Source of the DNA: Brachynemurus nebulosus
Lineage: Eukaryota > Arthropoda > Insecta > Neuroptera > Myrmeleontidae
Assembly: GCA_035578155.1 (NCBI GenBank)
Contig: JAPWDM010000074.1
Span: forward strand, 372,001 to 436,000
Direction: 5' to 3'
Length of the DNA: 64,000 nucleotides
This document shows, one piece after another, positions 24,588-35,367 of the stretch. The translations under genes and the position numbers were made by a program. The notes below the pieces were generated by a model. It was not told the origin of the DNA, did no database searches, and worked only from the letters and a program-made list of their open reading frames with translations. Each line of letters opens with the position of its first letter. Position 1 is the first letter of the stretch.

Positions 24588-25061
24588 CTAGTCGGCGAGT
24601 TCATTGCCAGGTATTCCCACATGTCCGGGTATCCAGAAGAAAGTGATAGACTTCTGGCGGAGCATGTAGAGATACGTCAGGATGTTCTGCATCAATGGAT
24701 CGATGGTATGACAGTGGTAGATCGCTTGCAACGTGCTCAACGAGTCGGAACAAATGAGAATGCACTGTCTTCGGATGTTTGACAAAATCTCAGTGCTTGC
24801 AAAATCGCAAGTAATTCCACAGATTACACAGTGGCCTGGGGGAGGAAGTAACCAAGCATGAGGGTCGTCACGAATGACGATGGCCCGTCCCGTACCCGTA
24901 GCTCTTTTAGAAACATCTGTGTATATGTAGAGAGAGTCAAGTTCGCTAATAATCTCATAAAAGCGGGATCGATATTCGAATGAACCGGTTTCCTCCTTGT
25001 CGAGGCCAGTCAGATCGAAACGACACCTTAGGTTAAGGATCAGCCAAGGGGGTACTTCCAT
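24588..25061 (-). pseudogene. RNase H domain fragment of ORF2
   Basis: An open stretch of 157 codons with LYIYTDVSKRATGTG (normally TDGSK, so the Gly is lost), CSDSLSTLQAIYHC and FFWIPGHVGIPGNELAD. The three Asp positions and the His of the last block can be seen. It would degrade the RNA template. The domain sits between RT and the C-terminal Cys/His block, as in I-type elements, and continues in the same element-wide ORF apart from frameshifts on either side. Confidence 0.88.
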
Positions 25062-26532
25062 AGGACGTTTGAGAAACCCCCTGGCGAAGTGTAAGTTGAG
25101 ACTCTCTAATAACTCCTGCGTTCGAACGCCCCTGTAAACGGTATATGAATAGAGTCGGGTGGTTTATATATGAAGGTGTTGCATATAGCCCCGCTGCATA
25201 ATTGAGCAAGAGCCGCTCATGTCTCAGTCGCAGCGGACGAAGACCCGACTCTACGCAGAGGCTCATAGAAGGGCTCGTTCGAAATGCTCCCGTAGCCAGT
25301 CGTATGCCTGCATGGTGAAAAGGATCTAAGAGAAGGAGCATAGACGCCCGGACGGAGGAGTAAATAATACTGCCGTAATCAATCCTAATAAGAACTAGTG
25401 ATTGATACGTGAAGAAACGACTCCCGGCCCGCACCCCACGATGCACCAGCTAAGCACTTAAGCATACTGATTGTCCTGCGACAACTCGCAGCTAAGGCTT
25501 GGAGGTGTGGGCACCACGTAAGTTGTTTATCAAATATTAGTCCTTTCAATGTGAGAACAGGATCCGGATGTGCGCTGCGCTTTCTGTAGAAGTGCACGAC
25601 CGATGTTTTTTGAGGTGAGAATCGAAAACCAAGAGCTTCTACAGAAGTCACTACTTCGTTAATGCCTTGTTGCAGCAGTTGTTGAACATCTTCGATGTAA
25701 TCGGCTGCATAGAATATAGTGAGGTCGTCAACGACAAGCAACGACGAATTGGGGCTGTAGTTACAATATGATTGACTGCGATGGAAAACAAGGTAACACT
25801 AATGGTGGAGTCTTGAGGAACCCCATTTTCCTGGAAGTTGGCCTCAGACTCAATGTCACCTACCCGGACACGAAATACCGGTCAGTCAGGAAACTTTTAA
25901 CGAACTGAGGGAGGTTACCTTTTAAACCACAGTCGTGCAACTTCTTGAGAATGTCATACCTCCAGGTCATATTATAAGCTTTCTCCAAATCGGACAAGAG
26001 AGCCAATAGTTATTTTCGTTGGAGAAAGGCGTCGTGAATGGCATTCTCGAGGTGAATAAGATGGTCCGTAGTCGAATGGTGTCGGCGGAACCCACATTAG
26101 GGTTTAGGTATAAGTTTGTGGGATTCCAGCCACCAGACGAGACGGTTGTTCACCATTTTTTCCAATATCTTGCTGAAACAGCAAGTCAAGGATACTGGAT
26201 GGTAGCTAGATAGTTACGATGAATCTTTACCCTCTTTTAGCACCGGAATGATGGTAGCTTCTCGCCACTGCGAAGGGTAAACGCCTTGCCTAAAAATTTA
26301 ATTGTAGAAATCCAGTAACCTACACTTACCATGATAAAGCATGCTTCGGATCATGGCGTAGGGGATCTCATTAGGTCCAAGGTAGGTGTCCCCAGATCCC
26401 CGAAGCGCCTCCAGTAATTCTTGCATAGAAAACGGTTGGTTTTACTGGAGGGATTCATCGGAGACAAAATCAAGATCATTTTGTTAGTGTTCGATCTTGA
26501 TCCGCAGGAAGTCCGGGTCATAATTCTGGGAG

Positions 26533-26536
26533 CCAC
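26533..26536. repeat. 4-bp target-site duplication (CCAC) of the solo LTR, left
   Basis: CCAC precedes TGTTGCG here and follows GGTACA at 28831-28834. Removing the insertion and one CCAC restores a continuous ORF2 reading frame across the site, which supports the boundary strongly. Confidence 0.85.
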
Positions 26537-28830
26537 TGTTGCGAAAAAAATTTTAAATTAAAAAATTAAGGAAATTTGGTTGGTGTTGATGTGTTAATTT
26601 TGAATTGCGGTACGAACAGTGAACCTTTATTTTTGGTACGTTACGAGGGCGCTCCTAAATTAAGGAAGAATTCACAGAGTCGGCTCAAGGTGTTAGTGAG
26701 CTTACTAAGTCGCAGTGGAAGTCGAATTTCGCCTGGGGATCTTTCCCCAGCCAAAGGTGCCCTCTGTCGCTACTTTATTGAATGGAGGTGTTGAATAATA
26801 AGTCAATTTTTCAGACCACAATGTACAATTTATTTCGTCAGAAAAATTTAATACGAAGTACACAAGTTAAAATTTATTTACAAATCGTAGAGTACGTTTG
26901 GGTATTTACTTAAATTTAAAACACTTGGTTTTTTTTTCCTTTTAACTTATGCTAAACTTGATTAAGATGCGTGATTGTAAACTGTGCTCGATATAATAAC
27001 AATTCGAGGTAACAAAACAGCGTACAATCATTCACCTATACTTAACCAATAATTACCATTAAGAACGATACATATTAAAGTTTGTAACTAGAATTTACAA
27101 TCATACCAATTTTATATTAAAATGTTTTTATACGATAGTTGACTAGATTCGAATTCGAAATTTTAAAATTTATATTACATTTTCGAAATTATTTAACATT
27201 CGATTTTGACTTAGACACATTATTTTGGTTTAATATTGAAATAAATAAAATTCCCTTTTTTTTTATTTTTAACCAGGGAATATATTTTTTTTTTTTTGGT
27301 AAGTGGATTAAGAATTTCTCTACAATCCCAAGAATGAATACATTTTGTTTTTGGAGCGCTACATGAATTTACTAAATAAAAAAATGTGAATTAAAATTTT
27401 GTGATTAATTTTAGTGAAAAATGCTATATTGTAAACTGAAACATAAAGATATGTTTGTGACGATTTCTTTACAATAATTAAACAACACGTGCTAAATTTT
27501 GTTTCCTGTTTACCTAAATAAATCCTTAATAAATATTACATAACGAATTAATGAATTGAACCTACCTAATATCATTGAAAATCTATTGGAAATTGTTAGC
27601 GTCCGCGTGAAATTGAAATAAATTTAATAAAATATACTAATCTTACAGCTAAATTATCAAATATTTAAGAACGGGCCAATTTTCTTGGATTCCGCTGACC
27701 AGCTTTGAAACACTGAGACAAACGATGAATCGAAATTGGACCCTGAATGCGTAATGAATAAATTTTACGTTTAACCTAATTTTAAACAAATTTAAATTTA
27801 AACATTTGAATAATCTTAAATTTACAGCACTATGGGTTCACGTAACATGCCGCGATGGACGGTTTACAACCACAGCATAAAAATAAATTATAACCTACTG
27901 CACTATGGGTTTACGCAATGTGTCGCGATGGACGGTCTGCAACCATAATATGAGTAAATCATAACCTGCAGGGCTATGGGTTTACGCAATGTGTCGCGAT
28001 GGACGATTTGCAACCATAGCATAAATGAATATTAAGTATTTTAACCGTGGGCCAATTTTTTTTTTTTATTAAGTTTCCCCCGACAAGTTTTAAACACTAT
28101 GCCGAAATGATGAAACGAAATTGGGCCCTGGTTGTGCAACAAAAAAAAATCATGCTCAAGCTACATTGAAATAGACTTAAGTTTAAAATACTAACTTAAC
28201 CGGTAGGACTGCTAAAATTTTCCAATAAAATTTGTTAAATAATTACAATTAGTCTACATTATATTATCATAAAATTTACTTATCTTGTATTGGAGATTGA
28301 ATGAAAATTTTCGTATGCTCGTATACCAAAGGTATGTTGAGGCAAAACGATTCTCTTTTTGTTTAACTTTCTATTTTGTTGGTTCTTTAACAATGTAATA
28401 TGTACTATGTAATCTCCGTGTTCCACAGATAAAAAAAATCGGCCTGGTGACAGACTGATAAGAGCCCGTGTGCTCGGCTCCGTGGCCGATTGATAAGAGG
28501 AACAGAATGTTTTTTTCAATTTTCATTCAAACCCACTTCGCAAACATGTTTTTTTTTGTTACATAATTTCTATTATTCGAAAATTCTGACAACAGCCGTT
28601 ATAAGAAATTTAGCAAAGACGCAAACCAAAAAATTTTGTACTGTAGACAACTATCATTGTACTTGTGAAGGATAATGATAGATGTCAGCATAGAGAAATA
28701 TACTTAAACTTTGTTTAATACGCTTTGCATTATGAGTTTAAATTTAATAAAGAAATTTATTTATTGAATAAATACTTCTCAGATATTGTATTAAATGTGT
28801 GTATTGTGATTACTTGGTAATCACGGTACA
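26537..28830. mobile_element. Solo LTR (2.3 kb) nested in the I-type element
   Basis: The insertion begins TGTTGCG and ends CGGTACA (TG...CA termini) with a 4-bp CCAC duplication, which fits an LTR-retrotransposon terminus. There is no gag-pol coding, so I call it a solo LTR left by recombination. It is unusually long at 2294 bp. It contains three ~72-bp tandem repeats (27825-28022), a second pair of related blocks at about 27673-27745 and 28048-28130, a short palindrome at 28806-28824 (GTGATTAC/GTAATCAC), and AATAAA near 28747. A non-autonomous DNA element is a weaker alternative. Open frames within it show no known domain. Confidence 0.75.
27825..28022 (+). repeat. Three ~72-bp tandem repeats within the solo LTR
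   Basis: Units marked by CTATGGGTTTACGCAATG start near 27830, 27903 and 27974, each followed by TCGCGATGGACG and a GCAACCATA-like end. The second and third units are more alike than the first. LTRs often carry such arrays as enhancer-like repeats; the role here is inference. Confidence 0.88.
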
Positions 28831-28835
28831 CCACT

Positions 28836-29973
28836 GACGCTCTCAAAGTGCTTAGCTAAGCAGTTAGCTATTTCTGCGCGTTCAGTGATGTTTCGACCGT
28901 CGACGATGAGAAGGGGGGGTATTGGTGAACGGGAAGATTTCCCAGTAATGACCCTCACCCTTCTACATACTTCCGAAGTTGTAGTGGAGGTATTAATGGC
29001 CGAAACATATTGCTCCTATGATAGCGTCTTTTGCTCTTTAATCGATCTTTTACAGCGTGTTTGAGCACCCTTGTAGGCCATCATGTTTTTCTGCGCGGGA
29101 CGACGTCTGAGTTCGTTGTACGCCCGCTTTTTCTCTGCAACTGCTACACTGACGACTTCATTCCACCATGGTACATGACGTTTAGGTGGAATGTTGCACG
29201 ACTTCGGTATACTCTTGTATGCTGTTTCAATGACACTGGAGGACATTTACTCCACATCGTCTTCTACGTCTCCAGTCAGCTCGGGTGTACTGAATGAATC
29301 AACGTACATGTTCCAGTCAGCTTGATGGAGACGCCATCTCGGCGAAGGCGAATGTGGAGTCATCGGCGTGGTAATATTCAAAATAATAGGTATATGGTCG
29401 CCACCGTATGAGACTGACGCCAGCATCCACTCATAATGGTGCGCCATAACCGGTGAGCAAAGTGGCAAATCGATAGCCGACAACTCACCGGTTCTTGCAT
29501 TAATAAAAGTACCTTCACCGGTATTTAACAAGATCGTTTCCGACTCATCTAGAAAACGTTCGATGAGTCTTCCACGAGCGTCTCTTGTGCTACAGCCCAC
29601 ATGGGGCTCTGAGCATTAAAATATCCTAGTAACAAAAATTGACATGATAACTGTAAGGTAAGTTCGGTCAAATCTTCGACGTTCCACTGGGGCGGTTTTA
29701 AAATTGTACTTCAATAGCCTGTAGGGGGGTGTTTAACGGGTGGTCCCGGAAAGGGACGCCACCTTTTATTAGGATGGCAACCCCCCCTCCCCCTCGGATG
29801 TCTGGCTGTACATCGTGCCGGCGGATATGATAATTTTTTATTGAAAATTGTTCTGCCGGCTTTAAATGTGTTTCTTGTAAGCACAGTCACATAGGCGTGT
29901 GCTCAGCCAGAAGCATCTGCAATTCACAGTAATGATGTTTTACACCATTACAGTTCCATTGTATAATAGCCAT
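28836..29973 (-). pseudogene. APE-type endonuclease domain of ORF2
   Basis: This part of ORF2 carries QWNCNG (motif I), LCLQETHL (motif II, catalytic Glu), a GGGGVAILIKGG strand, NTGEGTFINARTGELSAIDL with the conserved Asn/Thr/Asp cluster, and GGDHIPI at the end (catalytic Asp-His). A linker rich in basic residues (KKRAYNELRRRP) follows, as is usual between endonuclease and RT in this group. It nicks DNA to prime reverse transcription. The domain is cut off at 28836 by the solo LTR: HFESVSG is followed by foreign DNA and resumes as SQNYDPDF at 26532. Confidence 0.88.
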
Positions 29974-30256
29974 TTTTGTTACTACTTGGGTTGCTCTAGG
30001 AAGTATGGCTACTTCCTAGGTTTGCCCTTTGCAAGCCTTTTTCCTCTTTATTACTTGTACCACGGCATCGGAGTTATTCGATTCCGTGGCCGAGGTATTT
30101 GTATAGGCGTCGGACGATGGGCGTTTAACACCCGTCCGAACCAACGGCGTCAATATGTCCGAGTCGCTCATTTATGTTGTTGTAGAGCGACTCGGGAGGG
30201 GGTGACTGGGCGTGTTGGTATGCCCGGTCTGGACGGCCGCTGTGGTAGCGGAGCCG

Positions 30257-31670
30257 TCAATGGTGGGGGCGGAATGAATTCCACCTCCGATTTTGAGGTG
30301 GCAGGTCCCTTTTTAGGGAACTGGGATTTGGCCGCATCCTTTTCCCCCTCACTGTGACGTCTTCACACTGGGGATGATTTTTCTGTGATATCTTCTTGGG
30401 AGAAGACGTCACTGTTCTTATAACTGGTCTCTGAGGGGCGGTTTTTATCACCCTGTGGGTCTCAGGGACCTTGGCTGGCGCAGCGGTTGGAACAGGTGTT
30501 GGATTAACTACATCCACCGAGCGCATGAAGCTTTCTTGAAGCCGTTGCATAGTGATCTGCATTTGCTTCATCGCTTCCTTAATTTCAACAATTTCTATTG
30601 ATTTCTCTACCGCTGTAGGGACAGGGGCTGCAGCAGCGTGTGCGTAACCATCCAAGGCAGAGCGGTGAGGCATGTTCTCCAGTAGTTCTCGCCTTGCCTC
30701 TGGGCATGTTATTTTTTTCAGGGCTCTCAGCCCTTGGATGGCTGATTCTTCTTTAAATTTGGGGCAATTCCTCGACTTAGCCGAGTGATTGCCCCCGCAG
30801 TTAACACACTTTACCGGCTCGTCATACGGTTTTCCCTCGTGTAACGGCCTTTTGCAAATGCAAATCTGCTGCTCGACGCTACATTTTTGTGAAACATGTC
30901 CGTATTTCTAGCACCGGTAACAGTGCATTGATGCCGGAATGTACGGATAAACGTCGATTTTTTCAAAGATGTCCAAGACCACTTTTTTTTGGTAACGTGG
31001 TCTTGTTAAAAGTCAATATTATAAGAGGGGAATTTGGATATCTGTTCCCCCTGTTAAATTTGCCTCTTTTCTTCTAAAACCATTTGTGGAGATATCTCCG
31101 ACGCTATCTCTTCAAGGGAACAGTATGCAAGTGAAGGATGCATTATAACACCACAGAAGTAATTTAATACCCCATGAGGTGATACCTCCACCGTATACTG
31201 TCCAAGACTCTTCAAACTTGTTATATTTTCGGACTGTGTGGCTGAGAATGTCTCCACAAGCAACCCTTTGCCCGATAGTTTGGGCCAATATTATCTCTCA
31301 CCAACTTAGCCAACTGCAAGGGACTCATTTTACTGAAGTCGCCTTCCGTTGGTTTCACTACGAGATATTTAACAAAAGTCTCTTGCATTCCTGGGGCATC
31401 AAAAGGCATTTAACGCCCACGACGATTCCCTTTTTTGGGGGGAGGGCTACCCCTTTTGGACAATGTAGCCGATCTGCTGACTTTTGGGGCGGCTGCATTT
31501 TGAGGAGTAGCGGAACCAGTCTCGTTACGTTTGCTCTCACCGGATGTTGCTGGTGGAACCTGGTTCGTGTGCGGTTTGGACTCGCCCGAAGAAGTATTAT
31601 TTTTAAGTTCACCCATAAAAGTAACACAATGAAACCCCCATTCCGCTCCGTACCCTCCACGGAGCCTCAT
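30257..31670 (-). pseudogene. ORF1 (gag-like) of the I-type element, broken
   Basis: The reading frame starts at MRLRGGYGAEW (31670) and ends RWNSFRPHH at 30257, about 470 codons in several frames. In the middle are two zinc knuckles of the kind found in I/Jockey gag proteins: CYRC-stop-KYGHVSQKC near 30910-30870 (the Gln codon is now TAG), then CVNCGGNHSAKSRNC near 30813-30770. The N-terminal third is Ser/Lys/Pro-rich and low-complexity; the C-terminal part (30673-30257) has a predicted helix (VEIKEAMKQMQITMQRLQ) and a basic end. The protein would coat the element RNA. Several frameshifts and stops inactivate it. ORF2 begins about 280 bp further on. Confidence 0.85.
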
Positions 31671-32067
31671 AATGGACGTGGGACGTCTATGCTTGAAGCC
31701 AGGGCCAAAGTGAGGTGTTCCGCCGTACCCGTAGGTGACGGCTTCCCTTAGTCACCGCGATCCCTTTTTCCAAGCAACTCCGCTAAGCCACAGACGAGCT
31801 AGTGTGAGTCCCGAAGATGACTTAAAGTTGAGACAACAGAAAAACGAAAACAAAACAAATCCAAAAACAAAAGAGAAATAAAAGACAAAAGAAAACCTAA
31901 AACAAAGAAAGCAAAAGGAAAACGAAAACAAAAAACAATAAAAAACGAAGCGAAATAAAAATGAAGGTTGTAAAAAATGAACTACCAGAGCCTCGTTAGC
32001 CTGCTAGCCGAAGCTAGCAGTTGCCCGCCATGCACGTCGAGGACGTGAGCTTGGATTTATGGCCAGC
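31671..32067 (-). promoter_or_regulatory. 5' untranslated region of the I-type element
   Basis: The ~400 bp between the 5' terminus and ORF1 include an A-rich stretch of repeated AAAACAAAA-type words (31835-31975) and a GC-rich start with GCTAGCTTCGGCTAGC, a small perfect hairpin (about 32000-32020). Non-LTR elements usually have an internal promoter here; no specific promoter motif is claimed. Confidence 0.6.
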
Positions 32068-32079
32068 TAAGTTTGTATT
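32068..32079. repeat. Target-site duplication of the I-type element, 5' side
   Basis: TAAGTTTGTATT, identical to 23552-23563, lies immediately next to the 5' end of the element. This shows the element is full length at its 5' end. Confidence 0.92.
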
Positions 32080-32574
32080 ATTTACTTGTTTTTCTAATAA
32101 TAAACATTTTAAAAAAATACACTTGTATTTTAATGTACAGCCCTATTTAGTTTATTTAAATTAAGAAAATTACCCTTTAAATGGTTTATGTGCTTTCTCC
32201 TTTTAAATCAAAAAGATCTTTACATAAAGGTTTCTCCTTTATTTAAACTGCATCTCTTAATTATTTACTGCTCAATTTTAAGTGGAAACCTTATATACTT
32301 ACTACTATTCGTAATTCTAAGATGAATTTCTTTACTATTTTATAAAGATTTCATTCTTGGATAAAAATCATGGGGAAATCTTTATGATTTCTTGCTGTTT
32401 TAGATGAATTTTTTGCTCTGTGAAATAACTATTGCTGTATGATTTGATAGGTTAACATACAATAAAAGTAAATAATATAACGCAGAAATAACCATTTTGT
32501 TCAACTTAATATAACTACTGGGAGAGAAATAATACGTTTTTCCAGCTTACTGTAAAATTTGAGATTATTTACTT
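32080..32574. other. AT-rich sequence, nothing recognised
   Basis: No gene or repeat structure could be supported. Confidence 0.5.
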
Positions 32575-33070
32575 AACGAGTTTTGGAATTGGACGACACA
32601 ATTAAAAGCAGGAAAGTTTAAGCTGTATAAGTTAACTGATAAAAAATGACGGGTGGTTTGAATATTACCAAGTGCAATTTTTCGCGAAAATATTTTGCAA
32701 AAATTTTCATGACTTTACCGTGATTTCTCTTTTGACTTGAAATAATCACCTGCCATTTTATTTATTAACTTCTTACAGCTTAAACTTTCCTTCTTTTAAC
32801 TGGCAGGTAAAATAGTCGTGTAAAATTTCAAAATTTTCCTACAAGTTAACCTTTCTGTCATTTTTTCTTGACGGGTACTAATACACCATTGCTTTCGTTC
32901 TATGTAGTGGCAGGTAAAAAGGAAACGTCAAAAAACTCCAAAAACGTACTTGTAGGAAAATCCATTTCTCGGTTCCGCGTCACCCGAGCCATGGTTAAGG
33001 TATTGTTTACTTTTATTGTCACGCTGAGGTTTACCACGCCTTAAAAAGGCAGGTAAAAAAAATGACAACC
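32575..33070. repeat. Inverted-repeat cluster with recurring GGCAGGTA motif
   Basis: Arms at about 32599-32662 and 32744-32808 are inverted copies (GGAAAGTTTAAGCTGTA on one side, TACAGCTTAAACTTTCC on the other). GGCAGGTAAAA or its complement, sometimes mutated, appears near 32648, 32748, 32803, 32908 and 33048; CTTGTAGGAAAA recurs near 32840 (inverted) and 32950. This looks like a non-autonomous transposon with repeated subterminal motifs, but its ends are not defined. Confidence 0.5.
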
Positions 33071-33569
33071 TTTCACTTGTCGCTGGCTTGCGGTGTAATA
33101 ATCAGTTTTTCTCTAATTAGTAGGCATTAAGCTTTATAATTTTAAAATTTCAAGAAAAAGAGAGTAAAATAAAAGTTATTCTGTGCAGATTGTGCAGACG
33201 TAATGTCAATTCAATATTTATGCGCTGAAAAAAATTTAAATTAAGGACGTCAAAAAGTTTCTCTTTTCAAATTACACATTAAAAAGTATGAATTATTAAA
33301 TTCAATTAAAACACATCGAAAGTATTGAAATAATTTATGTTGAGCATACGTTCTAGCTAAGCATTTTACTTTTTTTATAGTTTACTTTTTTTTATCAACT
33401 GACTGTTAGCTGGTAATGTGATGGTGGAAAGCGAATATTTTATTATTATCTTGCTTTAGTGGTTTGCTATGTTTTTTTTTCTGGACTTGTCATCAAACAC
33501 AAATAGAAATGTAGGTAGGCACTTACAAATATTAGGACGAATCAAATTGTGAAAAAAGGGGTAGGACTA

Positions 33570-34379
33570 CTAAGGGGGACCACAAGTGTAACGTTTTCAA
33601 AAAATTTGAAAAATTTGTTTCGCATGTTTCAATAGTCTATACCTAAAAATAAAACATACTAAAATTTCAAGTGCACATCTCAAATAGTTTTTGAGTTACA
33701 GCCATCCGAATAGTGGATTCTGATTTTCATTGTTAACTTTGAGGTATTGAGAAATGTATGAAGGTTGATATTTCGAGAGTCTCTGGACGTGGCTGCCAGT
33801 CACATGTTGTGGAGAAGCTAGACCCCGGCACATTTAAACGACTCATCTAGTTTTACTATGACCGTTATAGTGCGTACATCGTAAATAATTTTAATAAAAA
33901 TTCTCAGTGATTAAAACTAAAAGGTAAAATTACGAAAAACTACATTTTTCAAATTTGCTGCAGTTATAACTCGAAGACAAATTATCCGATCAAGTTGATT
34001 CTTATTGCAGTTTCTTTTATATATGTTTCTTCGTACCATGAATCTCCAGTTTTCCGATCAAATAAAAAATGTAATTTTGTAAAAAATCATAAAATTTTCG
34101 TGCAAATTTTGAAAGTTTTTTTTAAAAAACTCCACCATTTTGTTAAATTTCAACTTTTTTTTCGATTAAGGTTCACGGCATGGGCAATACCTTCTAATTT
34201 AAGAGGCTTTTTGGTTTTTTTTGATTTTAGCCACTGTGAAGGTCGCAATTACATTGGGAAATCTTGAATTTACTATTACTCAGCATATATATTCTTAAAA
34301 TATTAAAACATTCCATACGGTAGTTTTCTTCAAACAAATTCCCAAAAATCACCTTTTTTAAAGCGGTGGTCCCTCTTAA
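33570..34379. mobile_element. Candidate 0.8-kb element with GGGACCAC inverted termini
   Basis: CTAAGGGGGACCAC at 33570 is mirrored by GTGGTCCCTCTTAA at 34366-34379. If the first base of the left end is a substitution, TTAA would flank both ends. The interior is AT-rich and non-coding; the 90-codon frame at 33995-34267 has no recognisable domain. It is a MITE-like element; superfamily uncertain. Confidence 0.5.
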
Positions 34380-35111
34380 ATAAATAAAATACCTCTGTCG
34401 CATCATCTGCCTAACATAGCAAATTTCCCGAAATCAATTTAATACGTTTCAAAAAAAAAAAAAAATTCAAAATACTACGAAATAATAGTCAATAATACTG
34501 TTTTCTAGGTCCACTTTTCAGTCACCCACATCACTTTCTTTTCTGTAAGATTCAACTCTTTGAAGTTGACCGCTTGTCGATGGGAAATATACTAACATGC
34601 TAAATAACATTATCTTTAACAAAAATGTTACTTAAAAATGTTAACACAACAGAAATCAAACGAATATGTTAGCGAACTGTAGTAGCTAACAATGTTCGGC
34701 TCAGTGTGTATCAAGGAGATCTCTCTCGCACCCACCCTACATATTGGACGAAACAATGTTACTAGTAAAACATAAATAATATGATTCACTTCTAAAAAAA
34801 ATAATCCTAAAATAATAAAAATATCTGCTTACTGTAGGAGACACAAATCACCATTATGGAAATATATATGTGTACATCGAAGTACAGTAACATATAGGTA
34901 CATATAAGTAAATTAATCAAATCGAATTTAATGTCAAATTAAAATAAAATGGCGGTCCAACATTAGAAAATGGTTATATATGGAATATTTAAGAATACGA
35001 TGATGTCACATTGAAATAGTCACGCCTCCGAAATAACAACCAATAATAATAATAATAATTTAAAGAAACAAAATGGCGGACCGTACAATACACGAAAAGT
35101 GTGCCGTTACA
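34380..35111. other. AT-rich sequence, nothing recognised
   Basis: Includes a short (AAT)n run near 35044-35060. No gene or element boundary could be supported. Confidence 0.5.
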
Positions 35112-35367
35112 CCTCGAACGAATTGTATTGGCATTTTTCCTGCTAACCGCTATCGGCATAAAATTGAAATTTACTGAGATTCAGCCTTAAAAACTTAAAA
35201 CCTTTTTTTAAAGCCCCGATCAGCCGGACAGTCATCATCAGTTTTGAAATCACCAAAATAACAAACTGTAGACTTTCAATCACATTTCGCTTGTAGACAT
35301 TCAATACCGTAAATGAAGGGGAAAATTCGACTTCCGTGATGGGGCTCCGCTGCTCACGGCATTTTTT
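35112..35367 (+). mobile_element. Solo terminal arm of a foldback element FB2
   Basis: About 255 bp match the outer half of the FB2 right arm (61370-61625) at roughly 85% by eye, in the same order: CGAACGAATTGTATTGGC, AAATTGAAATTTACTGAGAT, CACATTTCGCTTGTAGAC and GCTGCTCACGGC at the tip. The tip faces right. The inner arm, core and other arm are absent, so it is an old truncated or excised copy. Confidence 0.8.

Larger units (their letters stand above)
24111..29973 (-). pseudogene. ORF2 of the I-type element: endonuclease, RT, RNase H (broken, split by a solo LTR)
   Basis: ORF2 starts at ATG 29973 with MAIIQWNCNGVKHH, the first motif of an APE-type endonuclease. LCLQETHL follows about 30 residues later, and GGDHIPI (usual SDHxP, with Ser replaced) lies near 29400. 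Coding resumes after the nested LTR with NYDPDF and then RT blocks: ATIIPVLKEGKD, a GVPQDSTIS template-grip block, and LVVDDL at the active site, where the usual Y/FADD has become VVDD (25735). RNase H (about 25000-24588) has YTDVSK, CSDSLSTLQAI and WIPGHVGIPGNELAD. The C-terminal region (24392-24230) has LTHLRLGHTALTH and a CAACG knuckle with LTVRHI. Without the insertion it would be about 1190 codons, normal for the group. At least three frameshifts and several stops make it non-functional. The protein would nick target DNA and reverse transcribe the element RNA there. Confidence 0.9.
23564..32067 (-). mobile_element. I-type non-LTR retrotransposon, near full length, inactivated
   Basis: A minus-strand element bounded by a perfect 12-bp duplication (TAAGTTTGTATT). 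In its own direction it has: a ~400-bp 5' leader, ORF1 (gag with CCHC knuckles), ORF2 (apurinic endonuclease, reverse transcriptase, RNase H, C-terminal Cys/His domain), a ~540-bp 3' UTR, and an A-rich tail at the 23564-23578 end. Without the nested solo LTR (26537-28830) it is about 6.2 kb. The RNase H plus the LTHxHLLxGE...C..C...LTVxHI C-terminal block point to the I/Nimb group of the Jockey-I lineage; that placement is from motif memory. Both ORFs carry many frameshifts and stops. Its GC content is higher than the flanking DNA. Confidence 0.92.

Noticed and set aside
29899..30357. 152-codon plus-strand frame as a gene
   Set aside because: It is the antisense shadow of the I-type element ORF1/ORF2 junction.
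31179..31751. 190-codon plus-strand frame as a gene
   Set aside because: It is antisense to the gag-like ORF1 of the I-type element.
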